The notes under the pieces: model-generated
Told to the model about the DNA's origin: nothing
Database searches by the model: none
Seen by the model: the letters and a program-made list of their open reading frames with translations, nothing else
Made by a program: the position numbers and the translations under genes
Shown: piece after piece, positions 14,440 to 23,649 of the stretch
Layout: each line of letters opens with the position of its first letter
How positions within the stretch are numbered: position 1 is the first letter of the stretch
DNA from: JAQWRV01 sp045564915
GTDB lineage: Bacteria > Pseudomonadota > Alphaproteobacteria > Rhodospirillales > Rhodospirillaceae
Assembly: GCA_045564915.1 (NCBI GenBank)
Contig: JBJLGL010000010.1
Location: 1-26,303, forward strand
Direction of reading: 5' to 3'
DNA: 26,303 nucleotides

Positions 14440-15867
14440 GTGCGACTCAATTGTATACAAGCAATGATATTAGCATTCTCATTCATCGGTGTATTAACTT
14501 GGCCGTGGGGATCTACTGCCCAAGTTCCTACAGTGCCGGCGTCTAGGGGTGAGATCAAACTCACCTTTGCGCCCGTGGTGCAACGTTCGGCGCCCTCTGT
14601 CGTTAACATTTATACACGCCGTGTTGTTCAACGGCGTAGGCCGGGCCTATTTAATGACCCTTTCTTCCGACGATTCTTTGGCGATGATTTCAACCAGCAA
14701 TTTGGTATGCCGCGTGAGCGTATTCAGAATTCGCTTGGCTCTGGGGTCATCGTCCGGGATGACGGCATAGTTGTAACTAATAATCACGTAATTAAGAATT
14801 CTGATGAAATTATAGTAGTCCTAGCTGACCGCCGCGAGTTCGATGCTGAGATCATTGGTACAGACGAGCGAACGGACCTTGCAGTTCTTAGAATTAGCGA
14901 TGCGCCTAATGATTTACCCGCACTGCCTATCGGGGATGCTGATGCTTTAGAAGTAGGTGACTTAGTACTCGCTATCGGAAATCCCTTTGGAGTCGGCCAA
15001 ACTGTCACTAGTGGAATCGTTTCGGCCGTTGCACGTTCTAATGTGGGAGTCACAGATTTTCGTTCTTTTATTCAAACGGATGCTGCAATTAATCCAGGAA
15101 ATTCTGGCGGTGCACTTATCACGATTGATGGTAGTCTGGTAGGCATAAACACAGCAATCTATTCTCAAGATGGTGGTAGCGTCGGCATTGGATTTGCTAT
15201 TCCGACGCCCATGGTGCGCGTGGTTCTTAACAGTATACTTGAGGAAGGCAAAGCAGTTCGCGCTTGGCTAGGGGCTAGTGGGCAGTCCGTATCATCTGAG
15301 ATTGCCGAAGCACTAGGCCTAAGCCGGCCGCTTGGGGTTATTGTAAGTAGGGTATATGACAGCAGTCCAGCAAAGGATGCTGGTATTAGATCAGGCGATA
15401 TTCTCACCGCCATAAACGGCCAACAAATCCTGGACTCTGAAAACATGCGCTATCGGTTAGCTACTCTGGTTGTTGGAGAAAATGCGCGTGTTGATCTTAT
15501 ACGTGATGGAGTGCCGCGCCACGTTCGCGTTAACCTAGTTCCACCACCTGAAGTACCGCCACGTAACCAAACCCAAATTTCAGACCAATTTCCACCATTT
15601 GGTGGCGCTACAATCGCCAATATAAATCCTGCCTTGGCTGAAGAGCTTGGTATTCAGCTAGAGGAGGGTGTGCTCGTGCTTAGTATTAAGCGACGTAGTT
15701 TTGCTCGGCAGGCTGGACTAGCTCCAGGCGACATTTTGCTCCAGCTAAATGACCGGGAAATCACCAGTGTCGTTGAATTGGAAACAGTACTTAGCCAACC
15801 TAATCGAAAGTGGACCTTTTCTGTTAAAAGGGGCGGACGGGTAATTCAAAGGTCTATTCAATTGTGA
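14440..15867 (+). CDS. degP: HtrA/Do-family periplasmic serine endoprotease
   Basis: Degrades or holds misfolded envelope proteins. I start it at GTG 14440 (475 residues), with GAGGGG at 14427-14432; an upstream TTG at 14425 overlaps that site. A signal peptide spans about residues 1-27, with probable cleavage near STA-Q. The trypsin-like domain shows the catalytic triad His116 (TNNHVI), Asp146 (RTDLAV) and Ser222 (GNSGGAL). Two PDZ domains follow, at about 265-355 (containing SPAKDAGIRSGDILTAING) and 385-470 (RQAGLAPGDILLQLNDREI). The Arg-rich stretch after residue 60 is the usual LA-loop region. The stop overlaps rarA. Whether it is functionally DegP, DegQ or MucD-like cannot be told. Confidence 0.93.
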   Translation: MRLNCIQAMILAFSFIGVLTWPWGSTAQVPTVPASRGEIKLTFAPVVQRSAPSVVNIYTRRVVQRRRPGLFNDPFFRRFFGDDFNQQFGMPRERIQNSLGSGVIVRDDGIVVTNNHVIKNSDEIIVVLADRREFDAEIIGTDERTDLAVLRISDAPNDLPALPIGDADALEVGDLVLAIGNPFGVGQTVTSGIVSAVARSNVGVTDFRSFIQTDAAINPGNSGGALITIDGSLVGINTAIYSQDGGSVGIGFAIPTPMVRVVLNSILEEGKAVRAWLGASGQSVSSEIAEALGLSRPLGVIVSRVYDSSPAKDAGIRSGDILTAINGQQILDSENMRYRLATLVVGENARVDLIRDGVPRHVRVNLVPPPEVPPRNQTQISDQFPPFGGATIANINPALAEELGIQLEEGVLVLSIKRRSFARQAGLAPGDILLQLNDREITSVVELETVLSQPNRKWTFSVKRGGRVIQRSIQL

Positions 15868-17210
15868 CTTCTCTATTCGGCGATCTTGATCAGGCCCCTA
15901 GTGTCAATGCCCGTGCGCCCAATCAACCTCTAGCCGATCGCCTCAGGCCTCAGTTACTAGACGATGTAGTTGGCCAAGACCATTTACTAGAAGCGAATGG
16001 ACCCTTGGGCCGAATGATTACAGAAAATCGTATATCATCCATAATACTATGGGGACCACCTGGATGCGGGAAAACAACCATCGCTAGGCTTTTAGCCAGT
16101 CACACTGAATTATATTTTGAGCAACTTTCGGCCATCTTTTCCGGACTAGCAGATCTTAAGAAGGTATTTGCAGCGGCCCGGGAACGGAATCGTTTAAAGC
16201 AGGGTACTCTTTTGTTTGTTGATGAGATTCATCGCTTCAATCGTATCCAGCAGGATGCTTTCTTACCGGTGGTCGAAGACGGGACAGTGATTCTTGTAGG
16301 TGCTACTACTGAGAATCCTTCTTTTGAACTCAATGCCGCTCTGTTGTCGCGTTGCCAGGTGCTCGTGCTACATCGCCTCAATGATGAAGCTCTGGAAAAC
16401 CTCTTGCAACGAGCGGAGCGAGAGTCGGATACTCGCCTACCGCTTACGAAAGAGGCGCGTACTTCTTTACTAGCGATGGCTGATGGTGATGGGCGTCACA
16501 TGTTGGCTTTAGCGGAAGAGTTATTAGCTTTGGCTCCGCCGCCAGACAGATCTCTTCGGCCTCAGGATTTAGCTAAAATTCTACAACGCCGTGCCCCTAT
16601 CTACGATAAAGGTCAGGACGCACACTATAACCTTATTAGTGCTCTCCATAAGTCCTTAAGAGGTTCTGACACTGATGCAGCTCTATATTGGGTTTCCCGT
16701 ATGCTCGACAGTGGTGAAGACCCAAATTATATCTTGCGGCGTTTAACCAGATTCGCTGTTGAAGATATAGGGCTGGCAGATCCGCAAGCGATCAATCATG
16801 CATTGATAGCGTGGGATACTTATAACCGGCTTGGGTCCCCAGAAGGGGACATCGCTATCGTACAATTAGTGATCTATCTCGGTACCGCACCCAAATCTAA
16901 TTCTAGCTACCGCGCCTATAACCAAGCCGCGAAAGCAGCACGCAAGACAGGTTCTCTAATGCCGCCAAAATACGCTCTTAACGCTGCAACTAACTTGATG
17001 AAAGAATTGGGTTACGGCAATGATTACGTCTACGATCACAAAACTATTGATGGGTTTAGCGGCCAAAATTTCTTTCCTGACGATATGATACGCGAAATAT
17101 ACTATGAGCCATCTGATAAAGGTTTCGAGCGTGAAATCCGTAAGCGCCTTGCCTATTGGGAGATGCTAAGGCAAAAGAAGACCCAGCCTGAGAACGAAGA
17201 GGACAACTAA
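15864..17210 (+). CDS. rarA: Replication-associated recombination protein RarA (MgsA)
   Basis: An AAA+ ATPase of the RarA/MgsA/WRNIP1 family, acting at stalled replication forks. It starts with GTG 15864, overlapping the protease stop as GTGA. LADRLRPQLLDDVVGQDHLL is the usual N-terminal motif. Walker A GPPGCGKTT is at residues 64-72 and Walker B LLFVDEIHRF at 116-125; sensor 1 lies in VGATTENPSFELN. The C-terminal tetramerisation part includes RMLDSGEDPNYILRRLTRFA and ALIAWDTYNRLGSPEGD. At 448 residues it is of normal length. The stop shares one base with the crcB start. Confidence 0.95.
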   Translation: MTSLFGDLDQAPSVNARAPNQPLADRLRPQLLDDVVGQDHLLEANGPLGRMITENRISSIILWGPPGCGKTTIARLLASHTELYFEQLSAIFSGLADLKKVFAAARERNRLKQGTLLFVDEIHRFNRIQQDAFLPVVEDGTVILVGATTENPSFELNAALLSRCQVLVLHRLNDEALENLLQRAERESDTRLPLTKEARTSLLAMADGDGRHMLALAEELLALAPPPDRSLRPQDLAKILQRRAPIYDKGQDAHYNLISALHKSLRGSDTDAALYWVSRMLDSGEDPNYILRRLTRFAVEDIGLADPQAINHALIAWDTYNRLGSPEGDIAIVQLVIYLGTAPKSNSSYRAYNQAAKAARKTGSLMPPKYALNAATNLMKELGYGNDYVYDHKTIDGFSGQNFFPDDMIREIYYEPSDKGFEREIRKRLAYWEMLRQKKTQPENEEDN

Positions 17211-17596
17211 TGAATTGGACCGTCGTCGCCGCTATTGCCGCCGGGGGCGCCGCTGGATCTGTTGCGCGCCATGCTATTACAGTTTTCTTTCAAAGGATGT
17301 ATAGCACTGAATTTCCATGGTGGACGCTATCTATTAATGTCATAGGCTCTTTCGTTTTGGGAGTTATCGTGACGACCTGCGCTCTCCGCTGGCCTATAGG
17401 TCATTTGGGACAAGCGTTTCTCATGGTTGGTCTGTTGGGTGGATTCACGACCTTCTCAGCTTTCTCTCTTGATGTGGTAACCCTAGTGGAACGTAACGCC
17501 AATGTTGCTGCCGCTGGCTACATTATTGGCTCTGTGATCCTGAGTATCGCCGGACTGCTTTCTGGTATTGCTCTTACCAAAGCTTTGTTAGCATGA
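17210..17596 (+). CDS. crcB: Fluoride channel Fluc/CrcB
   Basis: A 128-residue protein with four predicted membrane helices, which dimerises into the dual-topology fluoride channel of the inner membrane. Motifs are GGAAGSVARH in TM1, SINVIGSFVLG in TM2 and GLLGGFTTFSAFSLD in TM3, which includes the pore Phe and Ser/Thr residues. The ATG overlaps the rarA TAA by one base; GAGGAC lies upstream. The end overlaps rluC as ATGA. There is no room for a fluoride riboswitch before it, so expression probably follows the operon. Confidence 0.95.
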   Translation: MNWTVVAAIAAGGAAGSVARHAITVFFQRMYSTEFPWWTLSINVIGSFVLGVIVTTCALRWPIGHLGQAFLMVGLLGGFTTFSAFSLDVVTLVERNANVAAAGYIIGSVILSIAGLLSGIALTKALLA

Positions 17597-18549
17597 GTAG
17601 GGTTGAGCATCGCACTGTTACCGATGCAGAAACAGATGTTCGGCTCGACCGCTGGTTCAGGCGCCATTTCCCGTCCTTAAACCATGGCCGTTTAGAAAAA
17701 CTATTACGTAAGGGCGATGTCCGTGTAGATGGTAAGCGTGTTAGATCGAATTATCGCTTGAAGTCTGGCCAAGACATACGTATCCCACCTCTGTCGGTCT
17801 CAAATGACACTGAGCTCCAACACTTTTCATCCCAATCGCCGCCTGACCCTAAACTTGTTCAAATGCTGATCGAGGGTATTCTCTATGAAGACAAAGATGT
17901 ACTGGTCATTAATAAGCCGGCGGGTATAGCGACCCAAGGTGGTAGCGGCGTAACTAGTCATATTGATGGGGCTCTAGATGCACTGAAACGCGGAGCTCAA
18001 GAGCGGCCTCGACTTGTTCACCGTCTTGATAAGGATACCGCCGGTGTTCTTGTGCTCGCTCGCTCAGCTAAGGCTGCTGCCGACTTAACGCATGCATTTC
18101 GACAGAGAGACACGAAAAAAATTTATTGGGCTGTCGTTGTAGGATGTCCGAGAGTACCTGATGGCACCATCGAAGGTGCCGTTGCTAAGCATTATGGCTC
18201 TGGCGGAGAAAGAATGAGAATTGATACTAAGACTGGAAAGTCAGCTGTCACGGAATTTAAGGTAATCTCCAGTGCTGCGGATAAGGTGTCTTGGTTAGAG
18301 TTGCAGCCGCGTGAAGGCCGCACACACCAACTACGCCTGCACTGCGCTGGCATGGCTACACCTATTCTTGGTGATGGTAAATATGGCGGGCGCGCTGCAT
18401 TTTTAGCTGACTTACCTGGGGCCAAGAAGATGCATCTATTTGCAAGATCATTAAATCTAGTGATTTCGGGAAAGAAAAGTCTCACGGTTAATGCACCACT
18501 TCCGCCACATATAGCTGCAACATTTAGCTATTTTGGTTTCGAAGAGTAG
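17593..18549 (+). CDS. rluC: RluA-family 23S rRNA pseudouridine synthase, probably RluC
   Basis: Converts uridines of 23S rRNA to pseudouridine. An N-terminal S4 RNA-binding domain is at about residues 14-70 (VRLDRWFRRHFPSLNHGRLE, then GDVRVDGKRV). The catalytic domain contains VLVINKPAGIATQGG and the family motif HRLDKDTAGVLVLARS, where Asp146 is the catalytic residue, and later LQPREGRTHQLRLHCAGM and PILGDGKYGG. 318 residues, normal for RluC/RluD. The start overlaps crcB by four bases. RluC rather than RluD is suggested by context and is not proven. In many alphaproteobacteria a HAD hydrolase gene follows; here it does not. Confidence 0.92.
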   Translation: MSRVEHRTVTDAETDVRLDRWFRRHFPSLNHGRLEKLLRKGDVRVDGKRVRSNYRLKSGQDIRIPPLSVSNDTELQHFSSQSPPDPKLVQMLIEGILYEDKDVLVINKPAGIATQGGSGVTSHIDGALDALKRGAQERPRLVHRLDKDTAGVLVLARSAKAAADLTHAFRQRDTKKIYWAVVVGCPRVPDGTIEGAVAKHYGSGGERMRIDTKTGKSAVTEFKVISSAADKVSWLELQPREGRTHQLRLHCAGMATPILGDGKYGGRAAFLADLPGAKKMHLFARSLNLVISGKKSLTVNAPLPPHIAATFSYFGFEE

Positions 18550-18615
18550 TAGCTAGGAGACCTAGGTGATAGTTCAGTATGTGATACTTGCGGCTTAGTG
18601 AGGAGTAGAATCTCC

Positions 18616-19344
18616 ATGGCTAATAAAGAAACCGTAACAAGAAAAGAACCTGGTATTCGTTTTTATAGAACGGTCTCTATAACTCAAGCAGAAAAAGGGT
18701 TTGGTATTGCTCTTGATAGGCTACCAGTCAAAACACCGGGTCAGGCTATCTTACTTATGGCATCACGGTCATTGGCGGAAGCTATTGCAGCAGAATGGGA
18801 AACGCAGCAGGATATCATAAACCCTACAAGCATGCCTCTATCAAGACTGCTCAATACCTCAATCGACCGTACCACACCAAATCGCACCGAAACGATTTCG
18901 AGCCTCTTGCACTTTATAGATACGGATACCCTATGCTATCGAGCGGATTCACCTCAAGCACTTGTCGATCGACAGCTCTTAGTGTGGCAACCTGTGCTAG
19001 ATTGGCTAAGTGCTAGCCACAGTATCAAGCTGCAGGTGGCAGTTGGGGTCATGCACCATGGGCAGTCGTCTGAAACCTTCTCTACAATAGAAAAGTTGTT
19101 ATCAGCCTACGACGATATAACTCTAACTGCTGTTCAAGCGATTACTTCTCTAACGAGTTCTTTAGTGCTTTCCGTGGCGATGGCTGATCAATTCTTGAGC
19201 GGACGGGAAGTTGCTATTGCTGCACAGTTAGAAGAGAACTGGCAAATTGAACAGTGGGGAGAAGACTCTGAATCGCTGAAGCGGCGTGAAGAACTAAATA
19301 GGGCTATCTTAGCTATTGAAAGATTTATTAGTTTAACACGTTAA
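18616..19344 (+). CDS. ATP12-family F1-ATPase assembly chaperone
   Basis: ATP12 proteins assist insertion of the F1 alpha subunit during ATP synthase assembly; they occur in Alphaproteobacteria and mitochondria. The family is recognised by FGIALDRLPVKTPGQAILLM, the segment AIAAEWETQQDIINPTSMPL, then DTLCYRADSPQALVDRQL and WQPVLDWLSASH. I start it at ATG 18616 (242 residues) after AGGAG at 18601-18605; a GTG at 18598 would use that site as coding. GGAG at 18602-18605 could pair with CTCC at 18612-18615, just before the start. It lies 66 bases after rluC and converges on the yciB-like gene. Confidence 0.9.
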   Translation: MANKETVTRKEPGIRFYRTVSITQAEKGFGIALDRLPVKTPGQAILLMASRSLAEAIAAEWETQQDIINPTSMPLSRLLNTSIDRTTPNRTETISSLLHFIDTDTLCYRADSPQALVDRQLLVWQPVLDWLSASHSIKLQVAVGVMHHGQSSETFSTIEKLLSAYDDITLTAVQAITSLTSSLVLSVAMADQFLSGREVAIAAQLEENWQIEQWGEDSESLKRREELNRAILAIERFISLTR

Positions 19345-19351
19345 GCCACGT

Positions 19352-19909
19352 TCAGTCGTTGTCGGGGCCCGGGAGTCTAATTGAGTGTTTCGTGATCAAT
19401 GGAACAAGTGCAAGACTGAATAACAAAGTTAGTGGCATAATACCAAACACCTTGAATGTGACCCAGGCATCTGTGGAGGTGGTCCGCCAGACGATTTCGT
19501 TTAGCACAGCGAGCGTAGTGAAGAACCCGATCCACGCCCGTGTCATGATTCTCCATCCTTGATTAGTCAAGGACATGGCAGATTCTAGAACAATTTTCAA
19601 AAAGAGGCGACCTGTCAAGAGGCCGAATCCTAGAATGAATGCAAATAATAGATTGATAATGGTCGGCTTTAATTTAATAAAAGTTTCGTTCTCTAACCAT
19701 ACGGTCAGTCCGCCGAAAATTATTACGAACGCTCCGGTAATCAGGAGCATGGTTGGGATAGTTCTATTGATCAGGTAGGACAAGGATAAAGATACCGTTG
19801 TAGCCACCATAAAAGCCATGGTTGCTTTAATAATACCGAACTGTGCATTTGATAGGAAAAAGACAACCAGTGGGCCTAGTTCCAAGATAAGTTTAAGAAA
19901 AGGTCTCAT
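19352..19909 (-). CDS. yciB: YciB-family inner membrane septation protein
   Basis: A 185-residue, very hydrophobic protein with five or six predicted membrane segments. The start MRPFLKLILELGPLVVFFLS, then TVWLENETFIKLKPTIINLL and the C-terminal segment with NEIVWRTTSTDAWVTFKVFG are the recognisable marks of the YciB/IspA (intracellular septation protein A) family. YciB has been linked to envelope biogenesis and cell division, but its biochemical activity is not settled. It is the only minus-strand gene here, converging on the ATP12 gene with a 7-base gap. AGGAAG precedes the ATG on its own strand. Confidence 0.9.
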   Translation of the reverse strand: MRPFLKLILELGPLVVFFLSNAQFGIIKATMAFMVATTVSLSLSYLINRTIPTMLLITGAFVIIFGGLTVWLENETFIKLKPTIINLLFAFILGFGLLTGRLFLKIVLESAMSLTNQGWRIMTRAWIGFFTTLAVLNEIVWRTTSTDAWVTFKVFGIMPLTLLFSLALVPLITKHSIRLPGPDND

Positions 19910-20091
19910 ATTCTTCCTATAGGTGAACGAAGAGCACTGTCAGTCTATCAAAGACATCTATTATTAGCCTTAAACCCAGCTTATTAGCTAATTTTTTTGT
20001 CTAACATAGACTTCCGGTATGGTATCCCGGTAACAGCTAGACTGTTAAGAGCCGGATCTTTGCCGACACATCCGAGGATAAAGGGGACTTC
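19910..20091. promoter_or_regulatory. Divergent yciB-pccB intergenic region with short repeats
   Basis: This 182-base region should hold the promoters of both genes. The pentamer GTCTA appears as two inverted pairs: CAGTCTA (19941-19947) with TAGACTG (20038-20044), and GTCTA (19999-20003) with TAGAC (20007-20011). TTATTAGC is directly repeated at 19961-19968 and 19981-19988, exactly 20 bases apart. For pccB a weak TTGTCT (19998) to TGGTAT (20020) pair overlaps the inner inverted repeat. On the minus strand CTGACA-N16-TATAGG (19943 down to 19916) could serve yciB. All functional readings are tentative. Confidence 0.35.
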
Positions 20092-21624
20092 ATGAGTACT
20101 ATTGTACAAAAATTAGAAGAAAAAAGGGCTGAAGCCCGCCTTGGCGGTGGTCAACAGCGGATAGATTCTCAACATAAGAAAGGTAAGCTCACCGCCCGTG
20201 AACGAATCGATGTATTATTTGATACTGGGTCATTTGAAGAATGGGACACCTTTGTGGAGCACCGCTCTACCGACTTCGGTATGGATGAGCAAAAGGTTCC
20301 CGGTGATGGTGTTGTAACAGGCTATGGTACTGTAAATGGCCGCCCAATCTTTGTTTTTAGCCAGGATTTTACTGTTTTTGGCGGTTCTCTATCTGAATCG
20401 CATGCTAAGAAAATCTTGAAAGTCATGGAGAAAGCCATGCAAGTAGGCGCCCCGGTCATTGGACTTAATGACTCAGGTGGAGCGCGTATCCAGGAAGGTG
20501 TAGCGTCTCTAGCTGGCTATGCTGATGTGTTTCTGCAAAATGTCATGGCTTCTGGAGTAGTACCCCAAATATCGATGGTGATGGGGCCTTGTGCGGGTGG
20601 CGCTGTCTATTCACCTGCCATGACTGATTTTATCTTTATGGTAAAAGAATCTTCTTACATGTTTGTTACTGGCCCTGACGTAGTAAAAACCGTAACACAT
20701 GAAAACGTGACACACGAAGAACTGGGCGGTGCCATGACGCATGCGTCCAAGTCTGGCGTGGCCGACGGTGTTTTTGAGAATGATGTAGAGGCGCTCATAC
20801 AACTGCGCCGGTTGCTTGACTTCTTTCCACTCAATAATAAGGAGAAACCACCAGTCATTCCGACGACTGATCCAGCCGATCGAGCAGACTTTTCTCTTGA
20901 TACTTTGGTGCCAGAAAATCCTAATACGCCCTACGACATGAAGGAATTGATTATTAAGGTGGTGGATGAGGGAGACTTTTTTGAAATTGGAGAGTACTTT
21001 GCAAAGAACATGATCGTTGGGTTTGCGCGTATGGAAGGGCAACCTGTTGGCATTGTAGCTAATCAGCCAATGGTCCTAGCTGGCTGTTTAGATATTGAAT
21101 CTAGCCGGAAAGCGGCCCGCTTTGTGCGCTTTTGTGATTGCTTTAATATCCCCCTAATAACTCTGGTTGATGTACCGGGCTTTATGCCTGGTGTAGATCA
21201 AGAATACGGCGGTATTATAAAACACGGAGCTAAGCTGCTCTTTGCTTTCGCCGAAGCTACAGTACCGAAGATTACACTGATAACCCGTAAGGCCTATGGT
21301 GGTGCTTATGATGTTATGAATTCAAAACACATTCGTGGAGATGTAAACTTTGCTTGGCCGACGGCGGAGATCGCCGTTATGGGGGCAAAGGGCGCGGTAG
21401 AAATTATTTTCCGTCAGGATATTGGGAATACGAAGAAAATTAATGCGCGCACAAAGGAATATGAAGAGAACTTCGCTAACCCATTCCGCGCCGCCAACCT
21501 AGGTTTTATTGATGATATAATTATACCTCATGGTACGCGTCGAAGAATCTGTAATGCTCTGGCAATGTTACGGACCAAAGACGTACAGAACCCATGGAAA
21601 AAACACGGAAATATTCCTCTATAG
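20092..21624 (+). CDS. pccB: Propionyl-CoA carboxylase beta subunit
   Basis: The carboxyltransferase subunit, which moves the carboxyl group from biotin to propionyl-CoA to give methylmalonyl-CoA. At 510 residues it has typical PccB length. The N-terminal half has GKLTARERIDVLFDTGSFEE, FSQDFTVFGGSLSESHAKKI and the acyl-CoA oxyanion motif NDSGGARIQEGVASLAGYA. The C-terminal half has VDVPGFMPGVDQEYGGIIKH and TLITRKAYGGAYDVM. The start ATG follows AAAGGGG. It pairs with pccA 36 bases downstream. Substrate choice (propionyl- over acetyl- or methylcrotonyl-CoA) rests on overall similarity to PccB; the sequence cannot exclude some breadth. Confidence 0.94.
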   Translation: MSTIVQKLEEKRAEARLGGGQQRIDSQHKKGKLTARERIDVLFDTGSFEEWDTFVEHRSTDFGMDEQKVPGDGVVTGYGTVNGRPIFVFSQDFTVFGGSLSESHAKKILKVMEKAMQVGAPVIGLNDSGGARIQEGVASLAGYADVFLQNVMASGVVPQISMVMGPCAGGAVYSPAMTDFIFMVKESSYMFVTGPDVVKTVTHENVTHEELGGAMTHASKSGVADGVFENDVEALIQLRRLLDFFPLNNKEKPPVIPTTDPADRADFSLDTLVPENPNTPYDMKELIIKVVDEGDFFEIGEYFAKNMIVGFARMEGQPVGIVANQPMVLAGCLDIESSRKAARFVRFCDCFNIPLITLVDVPGFMPGVDQEYGGIIKHGAKLLFAFAEATVPKITLITRKAYGGAYDVMNSKHIRGDVNFAWPTAEIAVMGAKGAVEIIFRQDIGNTKKINARTKEYEENFANPFRAANLGFIDDIIIPHGTRRRICNALAMLRTKDVQNPWKKHGNIPL

Positions 21625-21660
21625 AGAAGCGCATTTCTTTCAGTTTCTAGGAATTTAAAT

Positions 21661-23649
21661 ATGTTCGATAAAATTCTTATTGCTAATCGCGGCGAGATTG
21701 CCTGCCGTATTATTAAAACGGCGCGTAAGATGGGCATTAAAACTGTTGCGGTCTATTCGGATGCCGACAAGAATGCACTTCATGTGGGAATGGCTGACGA
21801 AGCGGTCCACCTCGGTGAGGCACACTCAGCTAAAAGTTATCTGCGTGCTGATCGTATCATCCGTGCGTGCAAGAAAACAAATGCAAAGGCGGTGCATCCC
21901 GGTTATGGCTTTCTTTCGGAAAACAAAGATTTCCAAATTGCCTTAAGAAAGGCTGGAATTACTTTCATTGGGCCGAATGCTAGAGCTATCGAGTCAATGG
22001 GTGACAAAATTACTTCTAAGAGACTAGCGGATAAGGCGGGAGTTTCTACTGTACCTGGTTATATGGGGGTCCTAAGGGACGCTGATGAGGCCATAAGGAT
22101 TTCTCATGAGATAGGCTATCCAGTCATGCTGAAGGCCTCAGCAGGCGGCGGTGGAAAAGGAATGAGAATCGCACACAATGATGCAGAGGCCCATGAAGGG
22201 TTCGAGCGTGCGACTTCTGAAGCCAAATCATCTTTTGGGGATGGTAGGGTATTTGTAGAAAAATTTATTGAGCAACCACGCCATATAGAAATTCAAGTTC
22301 TAGCAGACCGCTACGGTAACTGCATTTATGTCGGCGAGCGCGAATGCTCTATTCAGCGCCGCCATCAAAAGGTTATTGAAGAGGCCCCAAGTCCCCTAAT
22401 CGATGAAAAAACCCGCCAGGCCATGGGTAAACAGGCCGTAAAGTTAGCAAAGGCAGTCGATTACTTATCGGCAGGAACTGTGGAGTTCATCGTTGATAAT
22501 AAGCGCAACTTCTATTTCTTGGAAATGAATACTCGCTTGCAGGTTGAGCATCCTATAACAGAGTTGGTCACCGGTCTGGATCTGGTCGAATGGATGATCC
22601 GCATCGCTGACGGCGAGAAACTCTCTATTAGACAGGCTGATATCAAGATCAACGGCTGGGCTATGGAAAGTCGAATCTATGCGGAAGACCCATACCGCAA
22701 CTTCCTACCGTCCACTGGTCGGCTTGTCACCTACCGCCAACCCCAAGAGGGAAAGTATGTCCGCGTGGATACAGGTGCCTACGAGGGTGGTGATGTGTCC
22801 ATGTTCTACGACCCAATGATAGCGAAGTTATGTACCTGGGGTAAAACCCGTAAACAGGCTATTGCACACATGCGTGATGCTTTAGATAGGTATTACATCC
22901 GCGGTATTAGCCACAATATTCCTTTCCTTGCCTCCGTGATGGGAAACAAGAGATTTGGCGCCGGAAGGCTGACTACGAACTTCATTGCTGAAGAATATCC
23001 TGATGGGTTCTCTGAGGCTAATCTTTCCGCGCAGGACTATGTTCCCCTATGCGCAGTTGCTGCACTTATCCACCGAGCCTATTCTGTACGTTCTGGTCAG
23101 ATCAGTGGCAGCCTAAAGGGTCATGAGAGGAGCTTATCAAATGCCTGGGTAGTCGATATTGCTGGAAAACATCGTAATATTGAAATTCTTGATGCTGATG
23201 TTGCGAGCGGTACGGTAAGAATCGGGCGGCGCAAAGTCATAGTGACGAGTGACTGGACCTATGGTGAACCGCTTTTCCTTGGTAAGATTAATAAACAGAG
23301 TGTATGCGTACAGGTTGACCGTATCGGTATTGGCTACCGTCTGTTTCACAAAGGTGCGCAGGTCGACGCGACCATTTATACCGCTCGGGAAGCAGAATTA
23401 GCTAAGCTTATGCCTCAGAAAGTTCCAGCTGATACTTCTCGGTTCCTCCTCTCACCTATGCCTGGTTTATTAGTATCTATTGAGGTCAGTGAAGGACAAG
23501 AAGTGAAAGCTGGTGAGACCCTAGCTATCGTTGAGGCTATGAAGATGGAGAATGTACTGAGGGCTGAGCGTGACGGTACTGTGAAAAAAATTCCTGAAAA
23601 GGCTGGTGCATCTTTGGCAGTTGATCAGGTGATAATGGAATTCGTTTGA
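21661..23649 (+). CDS. pccA: Propionyl-CoA carboxylase alpha subunit (biotin carboxylase and carrier)
   Basis: Carries out ATP- and bicarbonate-dependent carboxylation of its own biotin, through a carboxyphosphate intermediate. The biotin carboxylase part (about residues 1-450) starts FDKILIANRGEIACRIIKTA and includes the glycine loop KASAGGGGKGMR, ERECSIQRRHQKVIEEAPS and EMNTRLQVEHPITE. A linking BT-type domain follows. The carrier domain at the C-terminus has VEAMKMENVL with the biotinylated Lys at 628, 34 residues from the end. 662 residues is standard. AGGA precedes the ATG. The stop touches the acylphosphatase start without a gap. Confidence 0.95.
   Translation: MFDKILIANRGEIACRIIKTARKMGIKTVAVYSDADKNALHVGMADEAVHLGEAHSAKSYLRADRIIRACKKTNAKAVHPGYGFLSENKDFQIALRKAGITFIGPNARAIESMGDKITSKRLADKAGVSTVPGYMGVLRDADEAIRISHEIGYPVMLKASAGGGGKGMRIAHNDAEAHEGFERATSEAKSSFGDGRVFVEKFIEQPRHIEIQVLADRYGNCIYVGERECSIQRRHQKVIEEAPSPLIDEKTRQAMGKQAVKLAKAVDYLSAGTVEFIVDNKRNFYFLEMNTRLQVEHPITELVTGLDLVEWMIRIADGEKLSIRQADIKINGWAMESRIYAEDPYRNFLPSTGRLVTYRQPQEGKYVRVDTGAYEGGDVSMFYDPMIAKLCTWGKTRKQAIAHMRDALDRYYIRGISHNIPFLASVMGNKRFGAGRLTTNFIAEEYPDGFSEANLSAQDYVPLCAVAALIHRAYSVRSGQISGSLKGHERSLSNAWVVDIAGKHRNIEILDADVASGTVRIGRRKVIVTSDWTYGEPLFLGKINKQSVCVQVDRIGIGYRLFHKGAQVDATIYTAREAELAKLMPQKVPADTSRFLLSPMPGLLVSIEVSEGQEVKAGETLAIVEAMKMENVLRAERDGTVKKIPEKAGASLAVDQVIMEFV

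Noticed and set aside
17150..17210. Fluoride riboswitch upstream of crcB
   Set aside because: crcB overlaps the rarA stop by one base and no riboswitch-like fold is evident in the coding sequence before it.
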